Positions 34,235 to 42,976 of a stretch of DNA of 64,000 nucleotides are shown here, in pieces. The translations under genes were made by a program, and so were the position numbers. The notes under the pieces are model-generated. The model searched no databases. It worked only from the letters and a program-made list of their open reading frames with translations, and was not told where the DNA came from. The stretch is taken from positions 1 to 64,000 of the forward strand of contig NZ_JAIAZY010000006.1 in NCBI RefSeq assembly GCF_019459225.1, in the 5' to 3' direction. Positions within the stretch are counted from its first letter, which is position 1. Each line of letters opens with the position of its first letter. This DNA is from Bacillus sp. IITD106. Its GTDB lineage: Bacteria; Bacillota; Bacilli; Bacillales; Bacillaceae_C.

Positions 34235-35605
34235 CTACTTTCCTGCCCACCTTAAACCTTTCGGATAATGATTTTTCAACACGTCTCCCGTGAGCTTGCC
34301 CCATCCAATTGAGAACCCGTCCACCTCTACTAAGTACCAGCCTTTTGGACCCTTAGCAGCTAATGATTCCCCTCTTAAATAAGATTTAATTTCATCTGAA
34401 TCTTCCCCCACATTCCACGTATGGATTACTTCATCCCCTCTTAAAGCCAACGCCAGCGCATGCGAAGGTTCGAAGCGGTTCTTTTTATTCGTTCCCAAAT
34501 GTAATCCAGGACGGACCACCTTCAAATTTTTCAAAGAAAGCATGTTATCAGGAACTACATATAATTGGTCGCCGAATAAAATAAAATTCCCATTAGGCGG
34601 ATTGATGAACGTTTCCTTAGCAAACTGCTTGTAATCCTTTAACAGTTTTTGGTCCTTTAAAACTTCGGCATATTTCCTTCTATTAACCACTTCTCCGTCT
34701 ATTTTCGTTAAAACAGCTACATAGTGCCCTTCACCCTGTAACTTATGAGGCCAAAGCCGAAACGTCTTCTCGATATCCAACGCAGCTTCCACGACCCAGT
34801 CTGCTCGCCCTTTTCCGAAACCTTCATAACCCACAATACTCTCAATCCTAAACCGCGGATCGGACTTTATAAATTGGCTGATAACCCCTTCATTTTCTTC
34901 CGGCGAAAAAGTACAAGTAGAATAAACGAGCCTACCACCTGGCTTAAGCATCGTTGCAGCATGCGCTAAAATATCGATTTGTCGACTTGCGCATAATGCA
35001 ACATTTTCCAGGCTCCATTCTTCGCAAGCATTCGGATCCTTCCGAAACATTCCTTCCCCTGAACATGGGGCATCCACTAAAATTCGATCAAAATAAGCCG
35101 GGAATCTTTCTGCGAGCCTGGCTGGTGTTTCGTTCGTAACGACTACATTTTTAATCCCCATCCGCTCAATGTTTTGCGAAAGAATTTTAGCACGAGACGG
35201 ATGGATTTCATTCGCAAGCAGGAAACCTTCTTGATTCATTCTTGAAGCAATATGCGTCGTTTTCCCACCGGGGGCTGCACACAAATCTAGCACTTTCTCT
35301 CCCGGCTTCGCATCCAGCATCTCCCCAACCGCCATGGCACTTGGCTCTTGTATGTAATACAAACCCGCTTCATGATACGGATGCTTCCCTGGTCTCTCCT
35401 CGTCATTATAGAAAAAACCTTCCTTAACCCAAGGAATCTTTTCTAACGTAAACGGACTTTTTTCCAAAAATTCATCTATCGATACTTTTAAAGTATTAAC
35501 ACGTAGCCCCTGCTTCTTTGGCTCATGATAACTTTTATAAAATTCTTCATATTCATCTTTTAAAAGATCCTTCATTTTTACTAAAAAATCTTTAGGTAAA
35601 TCCAT
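34235..35605 (-). CDS. RsmF-like RNA (cytosine-C5)-methyltransferase
   Basis: 456 residues. An N-terminal region leads into the SAM domain: VLDLCAAPGGKTTHIA (~105-120), ILVDAPCSGEGMFRKD (the first conserved Cys) and YSTCTFSPEENEGV (the catalytic Cys). C-terminal RsmF-type domains follow, including a PUA-like end (ALALRGDEVIHTW ... GFSIGWGKLTGDVLKNHYPKGLRW). It methylates rRNA or tRNA cytosines; the precise target is unknown in Bacillus. RBS GAGGTGAC precedes the ATG. Confidence 0.9.
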   Translation of the reverse strand: MDLPKDFLVKMKDLLKDEYEEFYKSYHEPKKQGLRVNTLKVSIDEFLEKSPFTLEKIPWVKEGFFYNDEERPGKHPYHEAGLYYIQEPSAMAVGEMLDAKPGEKVLDLCAAPGGKTTHIASRMNQEGFLLANEIHPSRAKILSQNIERMGIKNVVVTNETPARLAERFPAYFDRILVDAPCSGEGMFRKDPNACEEWSLENVALCASRQIDILAHAATMLKPGGRLVYSTCTFSPEENEGVISQFIKSDPRFRIESIVGYEGFGKGRADWVVEAALDIEKTFRLWPHKLQGEGHYVAVLTKIDGEVVNRRKYAEVLKDQKLLKDYKQFAKETFINPPNGNFILFGDQLYVVPDNMLSLKNLKVVRPGLHLGTNKKNRFEPSHALALALRGDEVIHTWNVGEDSDEIKSYLRGESLAAKGPKGWYLVEVDGFSIGWGKLTGDVLKNHYPKGLRWAGK

Positions 35606-35651
35606 TAAGCGTCACCTCTATCTAAAAAAATACCACATTACCTAAAAAATA

Positions 35652-35660
35652 TGTTATGAT
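35652..35660 (+). promoter_or_regulatory. extended -10 promoter of the antiporter leader
   Basis: TGTTATGAT (TGn + TATGAT) lies about 110 bases before the antiporter start. No good -35 is visible. Confidence 0.45.
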
Positions 35661-35687
35661 ATTTTTAATCAAATATAAATGTTCTTG

Positions 35688-35742
35688 GAGGAGTCTGTCA
35701 CCAAGGGATATCTATGTCCTTTGGTTGACAGGCTCTTTTTGT
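35688..35742 (+). promoter_or_regulatory. candidate transcription attenuator in the antiporter leader
   Basis: GAGTCTGTCACCAAGGGA (35691-35708) pairs with TCCTTTGGTTGACAGGCTC (35717-35735) through an ~18-bp nearly continuous stem, followed by T5 and GTTTT. It stands between the promoter and the antiporter RBS, while the upstream gene is divergent. It therefore cannot serve as that gene's terminator and is likely to attenuate the antiporter. Confidence 0.6.
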
Positions 35743-35769
35743 TTTGTAAAAAAGAAAGGTGGAAATAAT

Positions 35770-36915
35770 ATGATATTAATTCTTCAACTTGCCATTATTT
35801 TGGTCGCCTCGAAAGTGGCCGGAAGTATAAGTGTAAGACTTGGACAACCAGCAGTATTAGGAAAACTCCTTATCGGGATTGTCCTTGGTCCTTCTGTATT
35901 AGGATTGGTAAACAATACAGATATGTTACAGTCACTTAGCCAAATCGGAGTTATTCTGCTCATGTTTATTGCTGGACTAGAAACAGATATCAATGAATTT
36001 AAACGAACTGGAAAAGCTGCGACGTATGTAGGATTTGGGGGAATCATCGCTCCTCTTGCACTCGGGTATGCTGCTGGAATTGTCTTAGGTCTTACTACAT
36101 TTGAAGCATTATTTTTAGGCCTTCTCCTTTCTGCAACAAGTGTCAGTATTTCCGTTCAGGCTCTGAAAGAAATGAATAAATTGAAAAGCCGCGAAGGGAC
36201 AACGATTTTAGGAGCGGCTGTCATTGATGATGTTGTAGTGATTATCGCGCTTGCATTCTTAATGAGTTTTGCAGGCGGTGATGTGAATATTTCAATGGTC
36301 ATTCTGAAAAAAGTTTTGTTTTTCACTGGGGCTATCCTAGTAGGATGGAAGTTGGTTCCGTGGTTTATAAATAAGTTTTCAAAATTAAAAGTAACGGAAA
36401 CCGTCATATCATCCGCTCTTATCATTTGTTTTATATTTGCTTATTTTGCAGAGTATACAGGTGTTGCTGCTATTATAGGAGCTTATATTGCAGGGGTAGC
36501 CATCAGTGTTACACGGTTTAAGCATGAGATTTTTGAAAAAGTTGAAACCATCAGCTACTCCATTTTTGTGCCTGTCTTTTTCACTTCAATTGGGGTCATG
36601 GCGCAATTCAATGGAATCGCACAAAACTTAGGATTAATAGTTGGACTTAGTATTTTAGCGATTGTAACAAAACTTGTCGGTGCCGCTTTTGGAGCAAAGT
36701 TATCGGGCTTTGGTTGGAGAAGCTCCCTTGGAATAGGTTCGGCCATGATTTCTCGCGGCGAAGTAGCATTGATCCTTGCGGCCATTGGTCTAGATTCGAT
36801 GTTATTAACGCAAGATATGTTCGCTGTTGTAGTAGTCGTTATTTTAGTAACGACAATCGTCACACCTCCACTGATGAAAATGATATTTAAGACAGATGAC
36901 AAGGCGAGTGCTTAA
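35770..36915 (+). CDS. cation:proton antiporter, CPA2 family (KefB/NapA-like)
   Basis: 381 residues from ATG 35770 with AAAGGTGG upstream; the frame reaches back through the leader hairpin to 35656, which is not coding. About 12 membrane helices with CPA2 marks: LGQPAVLGKLLIGIVLGPSVLG, the ATSVSISVQALKE and DDVVVIIAL segment holding the ion-binding Asp pair, and MISRGEVALILAAIGL. No C-terminal RCK/TrkA domain. It likely exchanges Na+ or K+ for H+ at the membrane. A HAD phosphatase gene follows after 42 bases. Confidence 0.9.
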   Translation: MILILQLAIILVASKVAGSISVRLGQPAVLGKLLIGIVLGPSVLGLVNNTDMLQSLSQIGVILLMFIAGLETDINEFKRTGKAATYVGFGGIIAPLALGYAAGIVLGLTTFEALFLGLLLSATSVSISVQALKEMNKLKSREGTTILGAAVIDDVVVIIALAFLMSFAGGDVNISMVILKKVLFFTGAILVGWKLVPWFINKFSKLKVTETVISSALIICFIFAYFAEYTGVAAIIGAYIAGVAISVTRFKHEIFEKVETISYSIFVPVFFTSIGVMAQFNGIAQNLGLIVGLSILAIVTKLVGAAFGAKLSGFGWRSSLGIGSAMISRGEVALILAAIGLDSMLLTQDMFAVVVVVILVTTIVTPPLMKMIFKTDDKASA

Positions 36916-36957
36916 TATGTTACACTTAAAGAGACTATCATTGCAAAGGAGAATTAA

Positions 36958-37638
36958 ATGATTAAAGCAGTTATATTCGATTTCGATGGCACGATTATAG
37001 ATACTGAAACCCCATGGTTTGAAATTTATCAGTCTGTATTAAAAGAAGATTATAACTTCGATCTTAAGCTTGAGGAATTTGGAAAAATTGTTGGAACGAA
37101 GAATGGTACGTTATTTGATGTAATTGATAGTACACTTGATGAACCTATCGACCGCAAGCTTTTTAAGGAAAAAACGCATGCTCATTATATAAAAATTAAA
37201 GACGATCTTCCATTAAGAGATGGATTTTTAGATACATTACAGCGTATTCAGGATTCTGGTCTCAAGCTTGCCATTGCGAGCAGTTCTCATCGCGAGTGGA
37301 TTGTCGGATTTCTCGATAAGTACAATTTGACCGAGTATTTCCCAATTATTTGTTCGGCGGATGATGTCGATGAAGTAAAGCCAAACCCGGCTCTTTATAT
37401 TAAAGCGATTGAAGCTCTAGGAATTAAACCAGATGAAGCCGTCGCAGTCGAGGATTCTGTAAACGGGTCATTGGCAGCGATTCGAGCTGGAATCAACTGT
37501 TTGATTATCCCTAATGACGTTACGAAATCCTTAAACTTTGATAAAAAAACAAAGCTGATTCAGTCATATGCAGATTTTGATTGTGATCTTTATTTAAATA
37601 AAGAAACGTGGACAGCTAAACTGTTGGAGCAATCATAA
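36958..37638 (+). CDS. HAD family phosphatase (YhcW/phosphoglycolate-phosphatase-like)
   Basis: 226 residues. HAD motif I FDFDGTIIDTE (residues 7-17, nucleophile Asp8 and acid Asp10), motif II SSS after LAIA, motif III KPNP and motif IV VEDSVNGSLAA. The cap is the helical type-1 cap of the beta-phosphoglucomutase group. It dephosphorylates a small phosphometabolite in the cytoplasm; substrate unknown. It follows the antiporter closely and probably shares its transcript. A terminator overlaps its stop codon. Confidence 0.9.
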   Translation: MIKAVIFDFDGTIIDTETPWFEIYQSVLKEDYNFDLKLEEFGKIVGTKNGTLFDVIDSTLDEPIDRKLFKEKTHAHYIKIKDDLPLRDGFLDTLQRIQDSGLKLAIASSSHREWIVGFLDKYNLTEYFPIICSADDVDEVKPNPALYIKAIEALGIKPDEAVAVEDSVNGSLAAIRAGINCLIIPNDVTKSLNFDKKTKLIQSYADFDCDLYLNKETWTAKLLEQS

Positions 37639-37656
37639 TTTCGATTGCTCCTTTTT
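37626..37656 (+). terminator. terminator of the antiporter/HAD unit
   Basis: GGAGCAATC (37626-37634) pairs with GATTGCTCC (37643-37651), followed by T5. The gene's stop codon is in the loop. Confidence 0.88.
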
Positions 37657-37848
37657 GGATATAGTCTGAACGGTAATTGAAATCGACTATCTCTTATCAC
37701 CCAGAGAAAGTCTAATCTCTGCCATGAATATTTGCCACATGATTCAAGAAAAATATAAGGAAAATAATTTCAAGGTTAGAATTTTCACGTGAAGTCGTGT
37801 AAAATATTTATTATGTTTCGGGATACTAAATATTAGGAGGAGATTGTT

Positions 37849-39048
37849 TTGGGTAGTCCACTCGCTAAGGAAGCTCCTCATCAAAGTGCGAGTTCCGATA
37901 AAATATGGACTAGGGATTTTATATTGATCTGTCTGTCCAATTTTTTTGTTTTTCTTGGGTTTCAAATGACATTACCCACTCTTCCTTTATTTGTTGAAGA
38001 GCTAGGTGGGAATGATCAGCTAATTGGAATCGTTGTTGGTATTTTTACCTTTTCTGCGCTTCTCATTCGCCCGAGCGCTGGGCATTCTTTAGAAACGAAA
38101 GGCAGACGTTTCGTTTATTTAACGGGACTAGGGATATTTGTATTTTCAGTCGGTTCTTTTGGATTAGTAAAAAGTCTGCTTTTCTTATTTATTATGAGAA
38201 TTATTCAAGGACTAGGATGGGGCTTTTCTACGACAGCCTCTGGGACGATTGCGACTGACCTTATTCCCGCTAATAAACGCGGGGAAGGTATGGGATATTA
38301 CGGTCTTTCAGGGAATATTGCGCTTGCATTTGGTCCTTCTTTAGGACTTGCTCTAGTCGGTGTCATCTCATTTACACAATTATTCTTAATTTGTGGGGTT
38401 CTTGGGTTATTAGCTTTTTTATTATCCGCAAAAATCCGCTTCAAAAAGGTTGAACCGAAAGCTACTCCGCCAGTAAAAAAATGGGACTTTTATGAAAAAA
38501 CTGCCTTGCCGCCATCATTGCTGTTATTTTTCATTACTGTCACTTTTGGTGGAATTGCATCCTTTTTACCCTTATATTCAGCGCAAAAAGGAATTGAGGG
38601 GATTCAATGGTACTTTTTACTTTACGCTGCAGCATTAATGATCACGCGTACCTTTGCGGGAAAATTGTACGATACGAGAGGACATAAGGCTGTATTCATA
38701 CCAGGGACATTATTGATTCTCATATCAATGCTGCTCCTTTCTTGGCTGCCGAGTAGTATGATTCTTTTCACTGCGGCTATCCTTTACGGATTGGGATTTG
38801 GAACGGTGCAACCGGCTTTGCAAGCATGGTCTGTAAAAGAATCGCCTCCAAATCGCCGCGGAATGGCGAACGCAACTTTCTTCTCGTTTTTTGATTTAGG
38901 TGTTGGAATTGGCGCAATGGCTTTTGGACAAATTGGCCATTGGTTAGGTTATAGCTCCATATATAAGGTTGCTGCAATTTCTGTACTTTGTTCTATCCTT
39001 TTATATATTTATATTGTGATGAAAAGCAATGTGCGAAAGCCAGTCTAA
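37849..39048 (+). CDS. MFS transporter
   Basis: 399 residues, TTG start 8 bases after AGGAGG. Twelve predicted helices. The first loop has a variant of the MFS motif A (GHSLETKGRRFVYLTG); further MFS features are FIMRIIQGLGWGFSTTASGTIATDLIP and the repeat AGKLYDTRGHKAVFIPG in the second half. This matches the YfkF/YwoG-like drug or metabolite exporters of Bacillus. The substrate is unknown. Single gene with its own terminator. Confidence 0.88.
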   Translation: MGSPLAKEAPHQSASSDKIWTRDFILICLSNFFVFLGFQMTLPTLPLFVEELGGNDQLIGIVVGIFTFSALLIRPSAGHSLETKGRRFVYLTGLGIFVFSVGSFGLVKSLLFLFIMRIIQGLGWGFSTTASGTIATDLIPANKRGEGMGYYGLSGNIALAFGPSLGLALVGVISFTQLFLICGVLGLLAFLLSAKIRFKKVEPKATPPVKKWDFYEKTALPPSLLLFFITVTFGGIASFLPLYSAQKGIEGIQWYFLLYAAALMITRTFAGKLYDTRGHKAVFIPGTLLILISMLLLSWLPSSMILFTAAILYGLGFGTVQPALQAWSVKESPPNRRGMANATFFSFFDLGVGIGAMAFGQIGHWLGYSSIYKVAAISVLCSILLYIYIVMKSNVRKPV

Positions 39049-39066
39049 AATGAAGCTGGCTTTTTT
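39035..39066. terminator. bidirectional terminator
   Basis: AAAGCCAG (39036-39043) pairs with CTGGCTTT (39056-39063), with a T6 run. It is shared by the convergent MFS and YerD-like genes. Confidence 0.85.
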
Positions 39067-40477
39067 ATTTGATTTTTGTTTTATCTTTCCAAGGCTCAAA
39101 AGAAAATGGAATGCCGACATATTTTGCAATCGTTTCATCATAAGAGACTATATCTTTTTTCGATAAATCCTTTAAGGATCGCTTTCCCATTGCCCGTAAA
39201 GCTGTTTTAATTTCTTCCGTGCAAGCTGTCAAATATTTCTCAGCTGCTTTCACTCCATCTTCTATTTTAAACTCATCTTTATATTTCCCTTCATTCCACA
39301 CAACTTGTGTCGGAGGCTCAAAAGGAACTGCATGAAAAATTTGCGTGTGTGCAACCGCGAACAAAATAGCAGATCCAATATAAACAGCATCCGCACCTAA
39401 TGCCAACGCTTTTAAAAAATGACCCGGTATAACTAATCCCCCTGACACAATTAAGCTGATATTGCCTTTCATTTTTCTTTTTTCTAAATGGTTTATCGCT
39501 CTTACGACTGCATGCAACGTTGGAATCCCAAAATCATCTGATATAATAGGCGCTGCGCCTAAAGTAGCTCCTTGAGCTCCATCGATTGCAATGAAATCGA
39601 CACCAATCTCAATCAAATGGTCGATATCTTCTTCAATTTTTCCACCCGCTCCCATTTTGGCGCCAATCGGAACTCCGCCAGTTACACTTCGAAGTTCATC
39701 GACAAGCTCCTTTATATCTTTTAATGTTTGGTTTTCAAAAAAATGCTCATGAATGACCGCTGTTTCATTTTCTTTCAATCCCATCACTTTACGGGCTTTC
39801 CCAGTTAAGTTTTTAGGAGAAATCTTTAATCCCATCGCCATCATGGCGCCTTGACCGAGTTTAATTTCAACCATATCAGCTTGTTTGATTAAATCTTCTT
39901 CTTTTGCCCATTCCGTTTTTCCAAACTGTAAAATATATTTCCCTGCTTTTTCAATTTCTTCCGGCATAACCCCTCCCTCGCCAGAATTAATGGCAGTTCC
40001 GACATTGCTTGCGGCTTCTGCGAGAGAAAGGCGAACCTCTTCACTCAAGGCAACTCCATACCCCATTCCACTAATCATAAGAGGGATCTCAATATCCATC
40101 GGTTTTTTGGCATTCGGGCCAATCGTTACTTTCACATCGACCTCCTCTTCGCCATCAACTGCAAAAGGAGATGTTTGTGCCGGTAAAAACGTTATCGAAT
40201 CAAAATTTGGCCATTTTTTTGAAGAACCTAAAGGACGATGAAGTAAATCACCCGATGCCGCTCGTAAGTTGTTTTCAAGTACATTTTGAAATCCGATATG
40301 CCTAAACCCCGGAATCATTTCAATCAGGTTTTCTTGGTAGCTATCAGATAAAATAATTTTCCCGATTTTCTTTACCATTTTTTTCATCATCCAACGCCAT
40401 CCGAAAAGCATAAACAGGAAAAACAAAAACATGATCGTAACTAAGCCGACTATTACAAATAGTAAAAACGTATTCAT
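39065..40477 (-). CDS. yerD: FMN-binding glutamate synthase family protein (YerD-like)
   Basis: 470 residues. An N-terminal membrane helix (~3-25) is followed by a glutamate-synthase-type alpha/beta barrel: GMGYGVALSEEVRLSLAEAASNVGTAINSGEGG, IKLGQGAMMAMG, GAKMGAGGKIEEDIDHLIEIGVDFIAIDGAQGATLGAAP and LIVSGGLVIPGHFLKALALGADAVYIGSA. It lacks the glutaminase and iron-sulfur parts of true GOGAT. In Bacillus it is known as YerD, of unproven reaction. Membrane-anchored at the cytoplasmic face, by inference. RBS GGTGAAC precedes the ATG. Confidence 0.88.
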   Translation of the reverse strand: MNTFLLFVIVGLVTIMFLFFLFMLFGWRWMMKKMVKKIGKIILSDSYQENLIEMIPGFRHIGFQNVLENNLRAASGDLLHRPLGSSKKWPNFDSITFLPAQTSPFAVDGEEEVDVKVTIGPNAKKPMDIEIPLMISGMGYGVALSEEVRLSLAEAASNVGTAINSGEGGVMPEEIEKAGKYILQFGKTEWAKEEDLIKQADMVEIKLGQGAMMAMGLKISPKNLTGKARKVMGLKENETAVIHEHFFENQTLKDIKELVDELRSVTGGVPIGAKMGAGGKIEEDIDHLIEIGVDFIAIDGAQGATLGAAPIISDDFGIPTLHAVVRAINHLEKRKMKGNISLIVSGGLVIPGHFLKALALGADAVYIGSAILFAVAHTQIFHAVPFEPPTQVVWNEGKYKDEFKIEDGVKAAEKYLTACTEEIKTALRAMGKRSLKDLSKKDIVSYDETIAKYVGIPFSFEPWKDKTKIK

Positions 40478-40591
40478 CGTTTGTTCACCACTATATTTTT
40501 CTCCTATTATTTCCGTTCTTGGGAAAAATATGTCTTTGCTGTATAAAACGTATAGCTGGGAAAAGACTATGGAAAAAAGGAGTACCTCTTC

Positions 40592-41326
40592 ATGGATGTC
40601 TTACAAAAAACGGAGCATCGTCCCTATCCTCTGCCATCAAAATATTGGATCATGCGGCAAAAGTGGAGAGATGTATTATTCATGCATCTGCCTATCAAAC
40701 CTGAAAAATTACAGCCATATATTCCTTCTGCTATAGAAATAGATACGTTCGATGGCTATGCTTGGTTAGGTGTGGTTGTTTTTAAAATTGATGGTATTTA
40801 TCCTCGAGGATTTCCGCCTGTGTCTATACGTCCTGCATTTCCAGAAATCAATCTGCGCACGTATGTAAGATGCAATGATAAACCAGGCATTTATTTTTTA
40901 TCCCTAGATGTGGATGATTGGACTTCCTATACACTGGCAAAAAGATGGCTTCATGTGCCTTATCATCCAGCAAAAATATCCATTCAAAAAAAGAAACAAT
41001 CTTATCAATTCGAAAGCATTAGAAATAGAAACAACCAAATCATCTGTAAAGGTTCCTACACACCTTTATCGGGTATTTATTACCCCGAAAATATGACTCT
41101 CGACCATTGGCTAACAGAAAGATATTGCTTTTTTAGTAATGACATAAAATCCAATATTTATTGTTTGGATATTCACCATACCCCATGGCCGTTGCAGAAA
41201 GCAGTAAGTGACATATATACAAATAAACTTTTCAGTCCTTTTCATTTTGACCTAACCGACGGCACTCCTATATTCCATTATTCAAAGGGAGTTGATGCCC
41301 TTGTTTGGAACATAAAAAAATTGTGA
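40592..41326 (+). CDS. YqjF-like protein, DUF2071 family
   Basis: 244 residues. The front RPYPLPSKYWIMRQKWRDVLFMHLPIKPEKLQPYIPSAIEIDTFDGYAWLGVVVF and the end FHYSKGVDALVWNI are the DUF2071 (YqjF) pattern, a beta-rich fold resembling acetoacetate decarboxylase. AAAAGGAG stands about 8 bases before the ATG. Activity is unknown. Solitary gene before the germinant receptor operon. Confidence 0.87.
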   Translation: MDVLQKTEHRPYPLPSKYWIMRQKWRDVLFMHLPIKPEKLQPYIPSAIEIDTFDGYAWLGVVVFKIDGIYPRGFPPVSIRPAFPEINLRTYVRCNDKPGIYFLSLDVDDWTSYTLAKRWLHVPYHPAKISIQKKKQSYQFESIRNRNNQIICKGSYTPLSGIYYPENMTLDHWLTERYCFFSNDIKSNIYCLDIHHTPWPLQKAVSDIYTNKLFSPFHFDLTDGTPIFHYSKGVDALVWNIKKL

Positions 41327-41340
41327 AACTTTTTCAATCC

Positions 41341-41370
41341 TGCATAAAAATTCCTTATAGAAGAATGATA
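41341..41370 (+). promoter_or_regulatory. sigma-G-like promoter of the germinant receptor operon
   Basis: TGCATA (41341-41346), a 17-base spacer and AATGATA (41364-41370) roughly fit the forespore consensus TGAATA-N17-CATACTA, as expected for ger receptor operons. Confidence 0.4.
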
Positions 41371-41399
41371 AAAATGACTCTATAAAAGGGGGTTTTTGC

Positions 41400-42956
41400 T
41401 TGATCCGCAATGTGAATAAGTTATTTAAGTCATCTAAGAAAGAAAAGCAACAACCTCCTAAGCCACAAAATGTACTACAAAATAATATAGATGCAAACAT
41501 CGAAAAATTTCGTTCGATATACGATAACTGTGCGGATGTCGTTTTCCGTTCCTTTCTGATATTCGAAAAAAAACTTGCGATGATCATATATATTGAAGGT
41601 CTTTCAAACGATGAGAGAATTGAAGAATCTATACTGACCCCTCTCATAAAACATCAAGACCATGAACAGCAACCTTTTGATGAATTTCTTTATAACAAAA
41701 TAACCGTTAGCAAAATAAATAAAGTTCACTTATTTGCCGACTGTATAGAATCCATATCGATTGGCAATCCCATTATTCTAATTGATGGGCAAAATTATGC
41801 ATTATCTTTAGGTTTAGCAAAATCTGAAAAGAGAGCGGTAGAAGAACCTGAGAGTGAAGCAGTCATAAAAGGACCGCGGGAAGGTTTTGTTGAATCTCTC
41901 AGTGTTAACACTTCATTATTAAGACGGATTATTAAAAGTCCTGCATTGAAAATCAAAACAATGAAGATTGGTAAGTATACAACAACGACTATCGCAATTA
42001 CCTACGTTGAAGGACTTGTTGATAAAACATTGATTACGGAAGTTGAAAATCGCCTTAAACGAATAAATGTAGACGGGATTCTAGGGAGTGAATACATTGA
42101 GGAATTAATAGAAGACAACCCCTATTCACCTTTTCCACAGTTTCTTTCAACAGAAAGACCTGATGTAGTTTGCAGCAACTTATTAGAAGGACGTATGGCC
42201 ATTTTAGTTGAGGGAACACCTTTTTCTATCATTGCTCCCATTACGTTCTTTTCCTTGCTTCAAACACAAGAAGATTATTATCAAAGATACATAATCAGTT
42301 CTTTAATTCGTTGGTTACGTTATTTGTTCACAGGAATCTCTCTTTTTCTTCCTGCCATTTATGTAGCTATAACGACTTTTCACCAAGAAATGATTCCAGG
42401 GACATTGTTGTTTAGCATTGCCTCTGCAAGAGAAACAGTTCCATTCCCTGCAATAGTTGAAGTTTTATTAATGGAAATAACCTTTGAAGCATTGAGGGAA
42501 GCGGGGATTCGCCTGCCGAAACAAATTGGTTCTGCTATCAGTATCGTTGGAGCACTTGTCATTGGACAGGCTGCTGTTCAAGCAGGATTAGTATCAGCTC
42601 CCATGGTTATAGTCGTGGCGATTACAGGAATTGCGTCATTTTTAATTCCTAGATATGTTGCTGGAATCGCCATAAGAATGCTACGTTTTCCTATTATTTT
42701 ACTTGGAAGCTCATTAGGACTACTAGGGATTATGCTAGGTGTTATTGCCATTGCCATTCATCTGTGTAGTCTCCGTTCTCTTGGAGTCCCTTATTTAACG
42801 CCACTTGCTCCTATTCAAAAAAGTGAGCTGCATTCTGTTTTGTGGAGAAACCCTTTTTGGAAGATGGACAAACGGCCACACCTCACTGGAAATTACAATG
42901 AGTACCGACAAGTGCAAAATCTAAAACCTAGACCCGAAAAGGGAGGGGAATCTTAA
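41400..42956 (+). CDS. germinant receptor A subunit, GerA family (GerKA-like)
   Basis: 518 residues, TTG start 8 bases after AAAGGGGG. The N-terminal ~290 residues are the cytoplasmic GerA domain (VFRSFLIFEKKLAMIIYIEGLSND, DNPYSPFPQFLSTERPDVVCSNLLEGRMAILVEGTPF). Then come four to five membrane helices with the conserved TFHQEMIPGTLLFSIASARETVPFPAIVEVLLMEITFEALREAG. It is part of the inner-spore-membrane receptor that senses nutrients. Operon order A-C-D-B. Confidence 0.95.
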   Translation: MIRNVNKLFKSSKKEKQQPPKPQNVLQNNIDANIEKFRSIYDNCADVVFRSFLIFEKKLAMIIYIEGLSNDERIEESILTPLIKHQDHEQQPFDEFLYNKITVSKINKVHLFADCIESISIGNPIILIDGQNYALSLGLAKSEKRAVEEPESEAVIKGPREGFVESLSVNTSLLRRIIKSPALKIKTMKIGKYTTTTIAITYVEGLVDKTLITEVENRLKRINVDGILGSEYIEELIEDNPYSPFPQFLSTERPDVVCSNLLEGRMAILVEGTPFSIIAPITFFSLLQTQEDYYQRYIISSLIRWLRYLFTGISLFLPAIYVAITTFHQEMIPGTLLFSIASARETVPFPAIVEVLLMEITFEALREAGIRLPKQIGSAISIVGALVIGQAAVQAGLVSAPMVIVVAITGIASFLIPRYVAGIAIRMLRFPIILLGSSLGLLGIMLGVIAIAIHLCSLRSLGVPYLTPLAPIQKSELHSVLWRNPFWKMDKRPHLTGNYNEYRQVQNLKPRPEKGGES

Positions 42957-42976
42957 AGATATCCGAAAAGGATTGA

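Noticed and set aside
35656..35769. N-terminal extension of the antiporter frame through the leader.
   Set aside because: It would translate the terminator hairpin and has no RBS; the ATG at 35770 has both RBS and the family's usual start.
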